DNA of 64,000 nucleotides, taken from the NCBI GenBank assembly GCA_003665825.1, contig QPFY01000016.1, forward strand, positions 372,001 through 436,000. Direction: 5' to 3'. The position numbers were made by a program, and so were the translations under genes. Below the pieces are notes generated by a model. That model searched no databases. It saw only the letters and a list, made by a program, of their open reading frames with translations, and was not told the origin of the DNA. Below, one piece after another: positions 10,614 through 24,146 of this stretch (the first letter of the stretch is position 1; every line of letters begins with the position of its first letter). The DNA comes from Microbotryum silenes-acaulis (lineage: Eukaryota; Basidiomycota; Microbotryomycetes; Microbotryales; Microbotryaceae).

Positions 10614-12653
10614 ATGGTCAGTCACACCTCACACTCAGACTGGTTCCTTGCCATACCCAAGCTGACAATGTCCCCGCATCCCCCCACCTCGCTCCTCGGC
10701 TTGTGCAGCCCGCCGTCGTTCCTCCGTCCGATACGTTCGCGTGGGACAAGCTCGCATTTGCGCTGTACCCGACCTCGGGCTACGTCAGCTACACCTACAA
10801 GGACGGCGCGTGGGGTAAAGCAGAGTGGGTCAGCGAACCCTACCTCAAGCTTCACGTCGGAAGTGGTCAGTCTTCTTTGCTTTGTGCTCGCTGCTCGCTG
10901 CTCTCGGCCTCTGACCGGCATCGCACCGCATCTCTGATTCCCCGGGGCTTGCTCACCGCTTGCTCACTGTCGCATTTTCCCTTCCCACAGTTGCTCTCAA
11001 CTATGGTGCTTCGACTTTTGAAGGACTCAAGGCGTTCCGTCACCCCGACGGACAGGTGAGTTTTCTACGTTCCCCACTGAGCGAGACGAGACGGATGTCC
11101 AAGGCCGAGGACGACCAATAGTGGTTTCATTCCGGAGCCTTTCCTCGCCTTAGAAACATCGAGCTAATCACGATACATCCTTTACGATCCTTCCCAGGTC
11201 CGCCTCTTCCGACCCAAGGACAATGCCGCTCGGATCCAAGTTCGTCCGGAGCCAGCTCGTCGCGGTTCGGGGTCCAGCGAGATCTTTTCCTTGACCCGAA
11301 CGCTGACACATTCTCCTCGTCTACGCCAATAGCACTCTGCCGAGGTTGTCTCGATGCCGCCCGTGCCCGAGGAACTATTCCTCGAGGCTGTCTCCCTCGC
11401 CGTCGGTCGCAACTTGGAGCTTGTGCCCCCTCATGCCCCACATGGCGCTTCGGGGTCGATGGTACGTTCGCAACGCTCCCGTCTGCTCTTCATGTTCAAG
11501 CTACGTCCATCTAATCTCAAGCATCCTGTACGCTTTCTACAGTACGTTCGTCCCTTGGCCTTCGCCTCGGGTGAGAACTTGATCCTCGCGCCCCCCTCCG
11601 AGTTTCAATTCATCGTCTACGTCACCCCGACTGGAAGTCTGTACGGTACCGCCGGACTCAAGGCCCCCGCCATCGATGCCTTCGTGCTCGAGACCTTTGA
11701 CCGAGCCGCTCCTCGAGGTGTTGGGCATGCCAAATTGGCTGGTAATTACGCGTAAGTCAGGCAGGACAATGGGAGATTGCGAGTAGACGCTAAGGCATCT
11801 GGGATCATGTCGAAACACAGACCTACTTTCCGACATGCTGCAGCTGCGAAGCAAGCTGGTTATGCTATTACCCTTCATCTTGATTCGGCCACTCGAACTG
11901 TAAGTTCCTGCTCGGTCAGGTTCACAAAGGAGGACGGGCTCAACGCTGAGTTTGTCGCGCTCCCTCTTGTCTCATCAACAGCAAATCGACGAGTTCTCCA
12001 CCTCCAACTTCCTCGCCATCAAGAAACGCTCTTCATCGGACGACGACAAAGTCACCTTGGTCGTGCCTACCTCGGAATCGATCTTGAAATCCGTCACGAC
12101 CAAGGCCATCATCGGAATCGCCGAATCGTTCGGATGGACCGTCGACCGACGTATCGTCAAGTTCTCCGAGGTTATTGAGGGTGCCTTTGAGGAAGTTGCT
12201 GCTTGTGGAACTGCGGCTGCTGTGAGTCGTGCACCATTGATGTGGCTGGCGAGAAGGGAATGGATTGCTCACTTTCGGAGGGTTTCTCTTCACACAGCTT
12301 ACGCCTATCCGGTCCATCACTTACCACGATACACCCGAGACGACGCAAAAGATGTCAGTATATTAGGGCATTATTTTTTGGGTCACATTGACCACCCAGA
12401 ACCTGACTTGGAACACTTGCTTCGCGTTTTGTCTATTCAGCTCGATCGGCGATGGTGTCAACGCCGGACCTCGCTTCCTCTCCAGTCAGTTCCTGGCTAC
12501 GATGCAATGTCTGTTGGATGATTGAACGCAACCCTGACACCTACCAACTGTTTCTTTATAGTCCTCTCTGAGCTGACAGGTATCCAGAGCGGTACGATCC
12601 CGGACAAGTTCGACTGGACCTGGCCCAAGGAAGGGATCGATGGATCAAAGTAG
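10614..12653 (+). CDS. BAT1: Branched-chain amino acid aminotransferase (PLP fold type IV)
   Basis: Reversibly transaminates Leu, Ile and Val with 2-oxoglutarate. Eleven exons: 10614-10616, 10709-10865, 10991-11055, 11198-11239, 11333-11461, 11543-11751, 11821-11899, 11982-12221, 12298-12353, 12441-12484, 12562-12653, giving 371 aa. Signatures in order: FALYPTSGYVSYTYKDG, NYGASTFEGLKAFR, MYVRPLAFASG, the PLP-lysine block GVGHAKLAGNYAP, IDEFSTSNFLAI, and ITYHDTPETTQKI near the end. No convincing mitochondrial presequence is seen, so a cytosolic form is likely. The first exon is the ATG alone: it is followed at once by GTCAGT, and the acceptor at 10707-10708 restores MPAVVPPSDTFAWDKL. Whether it corresponds to yeast BAT1 or BAT2 cannot be said. 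Confidence 0.93.
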
Positions 12654-13223
12654 AATCGAAACTTCTCCAAGAGCGTACACGGTTGACAATCACCGGGACA
12701 TATTTTTCGTGTTTTCGAGTCCCGAGCTATCAGAGTCCAAAACCCTTACACTTGAAAATACCTACCTTACTCGAAAGTCGTTCGCAATGAGAAGTTGCTG
12801 GGTACGCCGATTTCCCCACGATGCGCCCGTTAGGCCCGAAACGATCTTGAATTTGTAATCGTCGAATTGTGGGAAGAATCTAATAGTCAAAGGCATGCGG
12901 CACAGAGAATTCGTAAATCTTTGTTGCGGGGAACGTAAGAACCAGTTGTGAGCCAAGCTGATGATCGAAGACGTCGAGCCGTTTGTTGGAGTGCAGCAGA
13001 TCGAGCGTGAGGAAGCCGGATTTGTAATTGGATGCCAAGTTTTCTTTTCGTTTGGTGAGTCAAAGCAGCGAAAAAAAAGTTGGAAAGGCCCGACGCGCGC
13101 GAAATCCGTCGACGGGAGATAACTGACGGGGAGAGGGGAAGAACAGCGAGACGGATCACTCCTGCTCCTGCTCCTGCTCCGCTCCCCTTCCCACCCCATT
13201 CCCCTCTACCCCACACTTGAACC
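12654..13223. other. Intergenic, promoter region of homocitrate synthase
   Basis: No gene is seen. The segment contains the aminotransferase 3' UTR and, in its right half, a pyrimidine-rich leader (CTCCTGCTCC repeats at about 13155-13185) just before the start codon. Confidence 0.5.
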
Positions 13224-15384
<2,161 letters not shown>

Positions 15385-16109
15385 AGGGATTGAAAGACCA
15401 TGACGGCGAGCGACGAAAAAGCAGAAGAACGAAAACGACAGACGACTAGAATGGATTTTGCCTTTTTCTTGGACGACGCTACTGATTGCACTTGTCCAAT
15501 TTTTCCCGTCGCGTGTCTTTCGTTCTCATCTTTTCGAAACCAGGACCGGATCCCATGTGGTTTCCCCTCATCGTTCGCGACAGTTTGATACATGTAATAG
15601 CATTGAGATTTTGTTCATTCTTTGCAGCTTGGAGGGAGTGAGTTTGAAGCCTAGCGGACCGAGGTGCACAGGCGAAAATTGGGGCTCAGTTGGGGCAGTA
15701 CGGATTCTAAAGTATAAAAAGTCTACAACAGAGGGTAGCAGGGAAGGCTGCTCACCCCCCTGCTGTGAAAGCTTTGATAAGTCGCGTTCAGTAAAAACGC
15801 GTGTTTTGGGCAGCTGTAGCTCTTCTCCGAGTGTTGCCAGCGCACGGGCCCCCTGTTCAAGTTGGCGATTAGCAAAGCCTAATCACCGCTAAGCTCGGTT
15901 GCCGATTAGCAATCTTTTTCGTAAGTGCCTTCCCTTCGCGCGAAATCCAAACGGCGCGCCGCGGTTTTCGACGGGCGCGGCCTTGGCTTTCGATACACCC
16001 ACCTCCATCAAATCGTGAGTCTCGGCGGCGGCGGCGGCGTACCCACGAGTGCAGAAACTCCCTTGGATCTAGTACTGACCATCTACGGCTCTCCTTCAGT
16101 CTCTCTACA
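15385..16109. other. Intergenic, promoter of the uL24 gene
   Basis: No coding potential is recognised. The part just upstream of the ribosomal protein start is CT-rich (about 16085-16109), as is common for highly expressed fungal ribosomal genes. Confidence 0.45.
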
Positions 16110-17312
16110 ATGGCTATTGGTGGTACGTTCCAACGAAGCACTGAGCGCGAAGGGCGTAGTCGTCGTCTTTTCTGAGGCGGGCGCGTTCAGGCGGGGGGAA
16201 AGAGTGTGTGTGGGCCCCAATTCATCGTCGCAAAGGGGGAGCCGGGAGCGACAACGAGCGAACGACACCACCAGCATGGCTTTTTGCCTCGCCTCGGTTC
16301 GGGGGGGTCTTGCACATCCTGGACGATGGGATCGATCTCGCTGTGATGGAGGAATGGGCCCGATCGAATGGATTGGATAGTTACTGCGGTCTCAGAGGGG
16401 GGCGGAACAGCACGTTTGGACGGGGTGGGAATTGGCGATGGGCCGGGCCTGGCTGCTCGCTCGCTGGCGGTGGCTGCGAGGACGCAATTGGGCCTGGGCA
16501 TGGGCTTGGGCTCGGGGGCGCAGTCGTATGGGCAGAGGGCAGAGGGGGACTCTCGGGTCGGCACACAGCAGTGCACAATGGGGGAGACAACGACCCGACG
16601 ATGATCTGAACATCACCAACATCGACAGTGCGACCAAGAGCGCTGACCATGTGCGTGTTTGTTGCAGACGTTTCCCGATCGCGCCGCACGCTCCGAAAGG
16701 CCCAGCTCGATGCGCCTTCGTCGGTGTGAGTACACCCTTTTCGCATCGATTTCACTTTCACTCGTTACATCAACTGAACCTCTACTGATCCATGCAGCCG
16801 ACGGACGATCATGTCGGCCTCGTTGAGCAAGGAGTTGCGCGCAAAGTACAACGTCAGTCTAATCTTACAGCGTCACATACGGATGCCAAGTACATTGAAC
16901 TGATTCTCTCCTCCTCATCCCCCACACCCTCCTTTTACAACAGACACGCTCGATCCCCGTTCGCAAGGACGACGAGGTCATGATCGTCCGAGGCACCTAC
17001 AAGGGGCGTGAGGGCAAGGTCGCGCAGGTGTACCGCAAGAAGTGGGTCATCCACGTCAACGGCGTCCACCGCGAGAAGGGTTCGGGCGCGACGGTCCCGA
17101 TCGGCGTCAACCCTTCGAAATGCGTCATCACCAACCTCAAGCTCGACAAGGACCGCAAGAACTTGCTGAAGCGCAAGGACCGCAAGGCCGGCGAGACGAA
17201 GGAGGAGGACGTTGAGATGAAGGCTGTCAGTTCGATTTCTACACCTTCTTGGGTCAAGTCACTAGCGCATGGAAACTGACCTTTACCGAGTTGTCCCCAC
17301 CACTCGCAGTAA
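16110..17312 (+). CDS. RPL26: 60S ribosomal protein uL24 (L26)
   Basis: Component of the large ribosomal subunit near the tunnel exit. Exons 16110-16122, 16668-16725, 16798-16852, 16944-17225 and 17310-17312 give 136 aa. Reconstructed order: [58 protein letters not shown], the KOW motif [18 protein letters not shown], then [20 protein letters not shown]. The first intron is long (545 nt), usual for ribosomal protein genes. An alternative donor (GTGGTA, 16120) would remove one glycine. The last exon is only TAA: the donor GTCAGT directly after ...EMKA and the acceptor at 17308-17309 place the stop exactly at the usual family end; without splicing, 19 unrelated residues would be added. Confidence 0.93.
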
Positions 17313-17954
17313 ACGAAACAATCGTGCGATCGGTCGTTTCGGTTTTGGGCTGTAGTGTGACAAAAATATTTGGCAATGAAGGCTCCAGACCATGCTTTTC
17401 AGTCAGATGAATAAACCCACTTAGTGTGACTAGGCAGAGACAAGAAGAGCGTGGAGAGAGAACGAGCATCCGTCGGCTACACGCAAACTATTCGTGAGAC
17501 CGAGCAGCGAGGAGCAGCACCGATTACGTACCGAAAGCTTGACATCGAACGATGTCATTGGTGAAACCCGACGGCCCCAAGGCTTCTTGAGGCTGGACCG
17601 TGCTTTCGGGCCCATATGTACTTCTGACGCGGAATGATAGAAGCAAGCAATTAAGGTTGGTTTGACCCATTTCCAGTATACGAGACAAGGAGGGCTATAA
17701 AGAAAAGAGGCACCCAAAATAAACAGAAAACCAAATGGCAAAACAGGAACAGTGAAGGTGAACAGAACGGCGAGGGGAAGGAGGAGAAAAGCACACAGCT
17801 TCGGCTCGGAAGGGAGGTTCGAGCGGGCAAATCGAGAGAACGTTGTGGACACAGGGAGGAAGAAGGGGGGAAATCTTGTGACGGAGAGAGGGATATTCCA
17901 TTGTGAAGAGATGGTGGGGATATAAGGCTGTATCAGTAGTTCAGAGACGACCAT
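17313..17954. other. Convergent 3' region between uL24 and CRP1 genes
   Basis: A long open frame on the minus strand (17430-17954) is out of frame with CRP1 and has no family resemblance; I regard it as chance. The region should hold both 3' UTRs. Confidence 0.5.
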
Positions 17955-20374
17955 TTACTTCTCGGCCTTGGGCGACGACTTGGACCCGCCCAACAACCTC
18001 TTCAAGAAACTCGGCTTGCGCGTCTTGGACGCCGTCGACGAAGGCGTACCGGGGGCATCACCGTGGCCCAATCCAGATTGACCCTTGGACGGGGTAGCGG
18101 GTGCGGACTTGAGCGGCGTCGAAGGGGCGGTCGAGTACCCATCGCTTTTGGAAGCGGGGCTCGCAGGGGGAAGCGAAGCGGCGGCAGGGGCGGGTGTCGG
18201 CGCAACCGCCTTGGGAGCAGCGGGATCGGTGACGGCCGTCGTGGAGCCGAGGGTCTGGTTCAACAGCTTGTTACCGGGAGCAGCGGGGTCCGGAACGGCC
18301 TCGACCTTGGGCAAAGCCGCGGGCGAGGTCGTCGTCGAAGGCGTCGAAGCCTTCTTGTCGAGTCCGAGGGCGTGCATCGTCGAAGCGCCGAACGACGTCG
18401 CCGCGACCTTCTCGTAAGCATCACCGGCCATCTTCTCGCCTTCGGTGAATCGCTTGCTGCCTTCAGCCTTGGCCTGGGCGAGGTATCCATCGGCCTTGAC
18501 GGCGATGTCGTGCAATTCCTTCTCCTTGCCATGCTTGGCAGCGAAGTTCTCTGTGAGCCACCGAAATTGGAGGATGATTATTTAATCTGCCGGCCCTTGA
18601 AGACCCCGGTTGCAGACACCAAAATGAACCCACTCAAGTACTTCTCGCCTTGTTGGAAAGTCGACGATTCGGCGGTGTGGACACCGGCTGTCTCGCCCAC
18701 GTTGGTCACCAAAGCGGCACCGGCAGCAGCGACAGCTCCCACACCGGCAACGGCCACAACGGGCTTGACGTCCGACTCGGTCTTGGCGTGCTCGTTCTTC
18801 TCGACCGCGGTCGAAACGGTCGCAGCGCTCGGGACGGTCGGCAAGCTCGTGGTAGGGGGAGCGGTCGCAGGGGTGTGAACGGGTTCAGCCGGGACCTCGG
18901 TCTTGGTCGCAAGGTTCTTGTTAGGGGTGGGGTCAATTCCGACGGGGTCCGAGCCGGTGACCTTGTGGATGGCGGCACCGGCTAATCCAGCGGCACCGAG
19001 AGCGATTGCGGCAACACCAGCGGCTGCAAAGTTTGCGATCAAAGACACGGTCAGAAGAGATTCCCTTATGGGCATCAGCAGCCCGAACTCACTAGCAGCC
19101 GAAACCAAATCGGACTTCTCCTCCGTCTTCTTGGGCTCCTCGGTCGCAGCAGGGGCGGCGGCAGGGGTCTCGACGACGGCAGCAGCAACGGGGGTGGGTT
19201 GAGCGACAGAGTCGACGGTCGAAGTCGTCTCGTTGATGGAAGCGGGGACGGGCAAGACGGGTTGTTGCTGGCTCACTTCGTTGAGGGGGATCACAACGGC
19301 CTCGGTTTGTGCTGCCGCAGGGGTCTCAACGACAGCCGGTGCGGCGGGAGCTGATGAGGTTCGAGCGGTTATTGATTCTGGATTTGAGGGAAGATAGGTG
19401 CCGAGTGAAGCCACTGACCGGTGAAGACGTTGTTGACGTTGCCCGAAGCATCGGTCTCGTGGGGCTCGTTGGGGTTGAATTGCCAGTTGCCATCAACGAC
19501 GTACTGCAATGTACGCGAGACAGGTGGAGAAAATGAAGGCAAGAAAACGTATCCAAGTCTTGTGAGCCATGGACTCGCGCGGTCGACGATCAAGCACGAA
19601 AGCATCCGCTCACCTTGAACGTGATCTTCTCGCCGTAAGGGATCTGGACAGTAGCGGATTGTTTGCCATCGGCACCTTTTGTGAGAGGAAGGGTGCTAGA
19701 TGGAACATTGATGGATGAGTACGTCAGTAAGCAAGCACGGGTAATGTGGAAGCGAAAAGCGTCCCGTCCCAGAGCGTCGGACACCGAAGAGGAGACGCCA
19801 GAAGTGCGATCTGCCGAGCATTGATGAACCGGCGCGCCTGGGTTTCGGTTCGATCGCGTTCGATCTGCCAGAGGATGAGGAGGCTTACGATTTCCACTAT
19901 TGCGGTGATACACAGAGCGCAGAACGTCAGTATTGCGTCACACAGAGAGTACCATCGCAAGGAAGTGGCTGTACTGACGTCGTCGAAGGATCCGGTCGCC
20001 TATTGGGTCAGCCGTAACCGCGCATTCAAGCAGGGAAGCAACCGTAATTCAATCAGCATTCCTGAAGTTTCCCACCACCGACTGCACCAACACCGCACCA
20101 ACACCCACACCCACTCACAATGACATGTCCAGCCTCTCCGGACCTGAAAGAAGTAGCATGACGTTGTTGAGAGTGTCAGCATCGGGTGTTTGATTGGGTC
20201 TATCCCTCCCGCCTGCCGTTGGCGGGCTTCGTCACTGCGAGTGGGTGAATTCCCGTCCCAAACGATAGACCCACAACCCGCTTTCCTTGGGCCTATCATC
20301 CTCGCTCTCATTCCCTGTGGCAGATGGTTATGAACTGACCATGTGAATTCGTGGGTGAAAGTAGAGGAGCTCAT
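17955..20374 (-). CDS. CRP1: Crp1/Mdg1-like protein with N-terminal AMPK-type CBM48 domain
   Basis: Homologue of yeast Crp1 (cruciform-DNA binding) and Mdg1 (pheromone signalling), both carrying a glycogen-binding-like CBM48 domain; the biochemical role is not settled in the family. Nine exons: 20374-20340, 20143-20119, 19999-19979, 19896-19889, 19695-19614, 19503-19419, 19350-19093, 19023-18634, 18550-17955, giving 499 aa. The spliced N-terminus reads SSTFTHEFTW-SGEAGHVI-ATGSFDD-WKS, then TLPLTKGADGKQ, VQIPYGEKITFK and YVVDGNWQFNPNEPHETD. The remaining ~400 residues are Ala/Pro/Thr-rich and mostly disordered, with one Ala/Gly hydrophobic stretch and a basic RKPSFLKRLLGG tail. Exons 2-4 are 25, 21 and 8 nt long. 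The identity rests on the CBM48 core. Confidence 0.88.
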
Positions 20375-21481
20375 AATTGAGAGAGAGTGGGCGGATGGGT
20401 TCGGTTGGGATATCTGTGGGCGATTCAAGAGCGTGAGCAGAGCGGCGGCGAGCACCTCGCACCATCAAACGGGGACGTGCGCGCCCGACTCGCGCCCGCC
20501 TCAGCAGGTCTCAGGCCGCCAGAGCCCGCCTCGGCAAAAATATTCGAGCCGTCGAATTCATTCGTTCTTGTCCCCGCGAGCTCCATCTTGGGTCAGATCA
20601 TGGACGGGAGAGGTAAAAGCAAAGTGTGTTTTTTTTCTCACCACACTAGTCACAGAGTCCCGTCTGAACAAACCCACAGAAGCGATTATTCTGGGCGCCG
20701 GCCGCTCATCGACTCGATCGCGATCGGTCAAATCCGAGGATCAGGGGCTGTGCACGCGCACCGTCTGATAAAATCACCGTGTCCCCCATCGAGCTACTCT
20801 CACCACAGTCTTGCTCGCTTGCAAGACTCTGTCTTGACATCACCGCTTTATTGCACCCAAGACAGCGAGGGTCGAAGCCGCTTTTCAGCGACAAGGGAAG
20901 AAAAAATGCTCCAGTGTTCGAAGTTCGGATGGCTGAATGATCAGGTGGAGAAGAAAATGTACACAAGGTGTGCGGGATTCGTGGGTGTAGGAGGAAGTCC
21001 GCAAGCAAGAAAGAAGGGGTGTCTGCGAAAAGAAAGGAAAGAGAAAAAGCATCGAGAGGGCATAGCTGAAACGAGATCTATGACGACTGAATCACCCCCT
21101 TTCAAAGAGAGACTGGATAGTTTCTCTACCATGAGTTGATGGTAGGGTAGGGAGAAGAAAACAGAATGAAAGTGTCTGGGAAACGAAGAACGATGACGAC
21201 GCAACGACGGCAGCAGTGCGATAGGGACAGAATAAACGAAGTGACGGCGGGCGAGTCAAAGGGGGCCGGCGAGGTCGAAAGGGCACACAACGTGTCATGG
21301 TCCAAAGCGAAGAAAGCGAAAATCGTGGTGCAGGGGTAATCGATGCCGGAGATTGTCGGAGAAAGAGGATTGTTCTGAGTTTGCGAGTGGAAAGTGAGGA
21401 TCATATATAGGCGTGGGGAAGGGAGTGAGATCGGCGAGGAAAGAAATGCCGTTCCTGTTTTGAACGAGTCGATGAATTGAA
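20375..21481. other. 1.1-kb intergenic region, CRP1 promoter and PSA1 3' side
   Basis: Both flanking genes are on the minus strand, so this holds the CRP1 promoter and the region after PSA1. Open frames such as 20387-21139 (+) show no family resemblance. No repeats or RNA genes are evident. Confidence 0.45.
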
Positions 21482-24146
21482 TTACTGTGGAGAGATGATA
21501 AGGATTAGATCAAGGCTCGTCGGGTAAGCGGTTTGGGATCAGAGACTGACCATGACGATCGAGGGCTCGGTGATGGAAGCGCTGATGCTCTTGTGGGGAA
21601 GGACCGAAGCGCCGCTGTGAAATTTGTACGAACAGAATTAGCAAGGAGAGCTCAACCTCATTATACGGAGTGCGTCCTTGACGACTTACTTGACCAAAAG
21701 CTCATCCTTGACGTTGACGTCATCACCGAGGACTGATGGGAGGATGACGAACGGAGAAGGTCAGACTCTTGCAGGTCGCGCTCACACACCAGGAAGCTCA
21801 GCTAAGACTCACCGGTGCAGTTGTCAATGCGAGTCCATCGACCGCAAGTGCTGTTCCACCCGATGATGGACGATCGAATGAAGGCGTGCTCCTTGACGAC
21901 CGCGTTCTGTAGAGGGACGAGAATGTTTGCAAGGACAAAGTGTGGAGATCAACTTTCTGTCCACGACTAGTCTCTGCGGATGATATCGAAAAAACGGACC
22001 TCCATGATGACACATCGTTGTAGCCTGGCGCCAGCGCCGATCACGCACCCAGGGCCGACGACGACGTTGGGTCCGATGACGGCGGTCGGGTCGATCTTGG
22101 CCGAAGGGTCGACGAGCACGTTGCCCGAGTTGACCCACTTGTTTTCGGTCGGGTACGAGAGCAACTTGGACTTTTGCGAGGTCAGGTAGGTGAGGTACAA
22201 GCACATGCCGATCAGGTAGTCTGCGGAAGCGATGAATGTCAACGGGTCAATCTACTTCAACAGGAGCTGGGGTGCATAAGATCGCCGGGTCAAGAACTCA
22301 CCCTTGGGCTGTCCAACATCCATCCAGAAGCCAGTGAGGTCCATCAAATGCAGCTGTGCGTCTTCGACCATCCGGGGGAAGATCTCGCTCTCGATTGAAG
22401 TAGGCTTGGGCTGTAGCCACAGAGAGAGGCGTCGAGATCGCAATCAGCGTGCAGTCGCGAGAGCCACGACCTCTCAAAAGTAACGAGATTGCTCACGTCG
22501 ATGCGCTTGAGGATGGACGGGTTAAAAATATAGATACCGGCATTGATGCGGTTGCCGACGTACTCCTTGGGCTTCTCGACGAAGCGGTCGATGCGGCTCG
22601 TCCCCGGGACCGAAAGCACGACACCGTATTTGGACGGCTCCTCGACTTTGGTGACCATGATCGTACCTTCTCCACCGTGGGCGACGTGGAATGCGTGCAA
22701 TCTGTCGCGATGGGCGGCATAGGGTGGGAATTTGGTCAGTCTATGGAATGGATGACCCGGTGCGTCAAGACACTTTGAGAATGTAGAAGCGCGGACTCAC
22801 TCCTTGAAGGGAAATTCGCAAGTGCAGTCAGAGTTCAAGACAAAGAATGGAGCGTCATCTTGGCCGAGGATTTGACTCGCGAGCGCGAGAGGTCCAGCTG
22901 ATAGACAGCAACGTAAAGAGGGTCAGCGCAGTGCTCGGGTTCACGTCACGTAGAGGGGACGCGTTGGAGGAATGTGTTCGACTGACCTGTTCCGAGGGGC
23001 TCGGTCTCGACCGAAAAGGTGATCTTGATGCCGTACTGCTCCTCGCACTTGCTCAACAAGGCGACCATGACTTCGGGGCGGCTGTGCGATGGTGAACGCG
23101 AACGGGTGCAAAAGGTGGTCAGCTAATTGCGCTGCGAGCATGAACGCCGGCTGCGAACACGTCGACGGAAAGAGGACTTGCTAGTTGACCTGTGTGCAGA
23201 GCGGAAATTGAGATGGACAGAGGGTCAGAATAAATGCAGAGCGGAATTGAAGCGTGGAAACTCGAATAAACTGACGGCGAGAACGATGTGCTTGACTCCG
23301 CATGCGACCAAGGCCTCGATTTGGTGCAAGATCATCGGCTAACGGAACAGAATGCGCCCGATCGCGGTAGTCAGTGTCCGAGCTCCTCGGGAGTCGCGCT
23401 CAAGTGGGTGAGCCTTACCTTGTTGGCCTGTTTGGCATCGAGGGAATCGACAGAGGTTGGGTGTTAGTTCAGACAAATTGAACTTGTGCTCGGGACGCGC
23501 TTTGTACTTACGAACTCGACCAAAGGCTTGGGGAGCGTCAACGTCAAGGGGCGCAAGCGCGTACCGAAACCTGCTCATCGGACACGCATCGAGGCACGAC
23601 AGAGCAGATTAGCTTCCGTGGTGTGATCCCCCGAAAAGCAAGGGGTGATGTTGAATGTCGTGACCCAAAGAACACGCGCTGGGATGCGTGTGTGACGCGT
23701 TTACACCGATCGTGTTCTCTCGTCGTGCGTGGCCCGACGCGTTACCTCGATGCGTAACTCAACCACCCACACCCCACCGGCGCAGTGCGAGCGGCCGGCC
23801 GGTGCGAGGCCAGCCAGCCCGTCGCAAGCAAGTGGGTACCAGCGGCGCGCATTCCGGGGCCCAGCGTTGGCGGAGAGCATAGGCGGTTGGCGGGCACACC
23901 CAGTCGATCAAGCTGGTGGTGGAGACCTCCAAATTGATGCGTTCATTCGAAAGTGTGTAGGGTGGACGTCTTGCCCGTCCTCTTGAGCTTTGTGGTCGAG
24001 TCGGGTCTGCGTGGCTGAACCAGATCGCGCGCCGCGACGACGACAACGGCCTTGACCGCCACCGGCCGCCGGCCCCAGAGCGAGAACACGCGCGAAACGA
24101 CAGACTCACCGCCGACGAGAATGAGAGCTTTCAGAGATCCAGACAT
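21482..24146 (-). CDS. PSA1: Mannose-1-phosphate guanylyltransferase (GDP-mannose pyrophosphorylase)
   Basis: Makes GDP-mannose from mannose-1-phosphate and GTP for glycosylation and cell-wall mannan. Fourteen exons: 24146-24110, 23570-23512, 23427-23419, 23338-23276, 23189-23182, 23081-22987, 22897-22801, 22701-22497, 22410-22302, 22220-22000, 21906-21813, 21732-21690, 21614-21551, 21484-21482, giving 368 aa (yeast Psa1 is 361). Signatures: [78 protein letters not shown], and a left-handed beta-helix C-terminus with [14 protein letters not shown]. Unusual points: a 9-nt exon (Ala-Asn-Lys), an 8-nt exon followed by a GC donor, and a TAA-only last exon after ...PSIVM, the usual family C-terminus. 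Confidence 0.95.

Noticed and set aside
17430..17954. 174-codon open frame with hydrophobic stretches on the minus strand
   Set aside because: It lies in the convergent 3' region, overlaps the CRP1 stop in another frame and shows no family resemblance; most likely 3' UTR.
20387..21139. 250-codon plus-strand open frame
   Set aside because: No domain, repeat or splice support; lies in the CRP1 promoter region.
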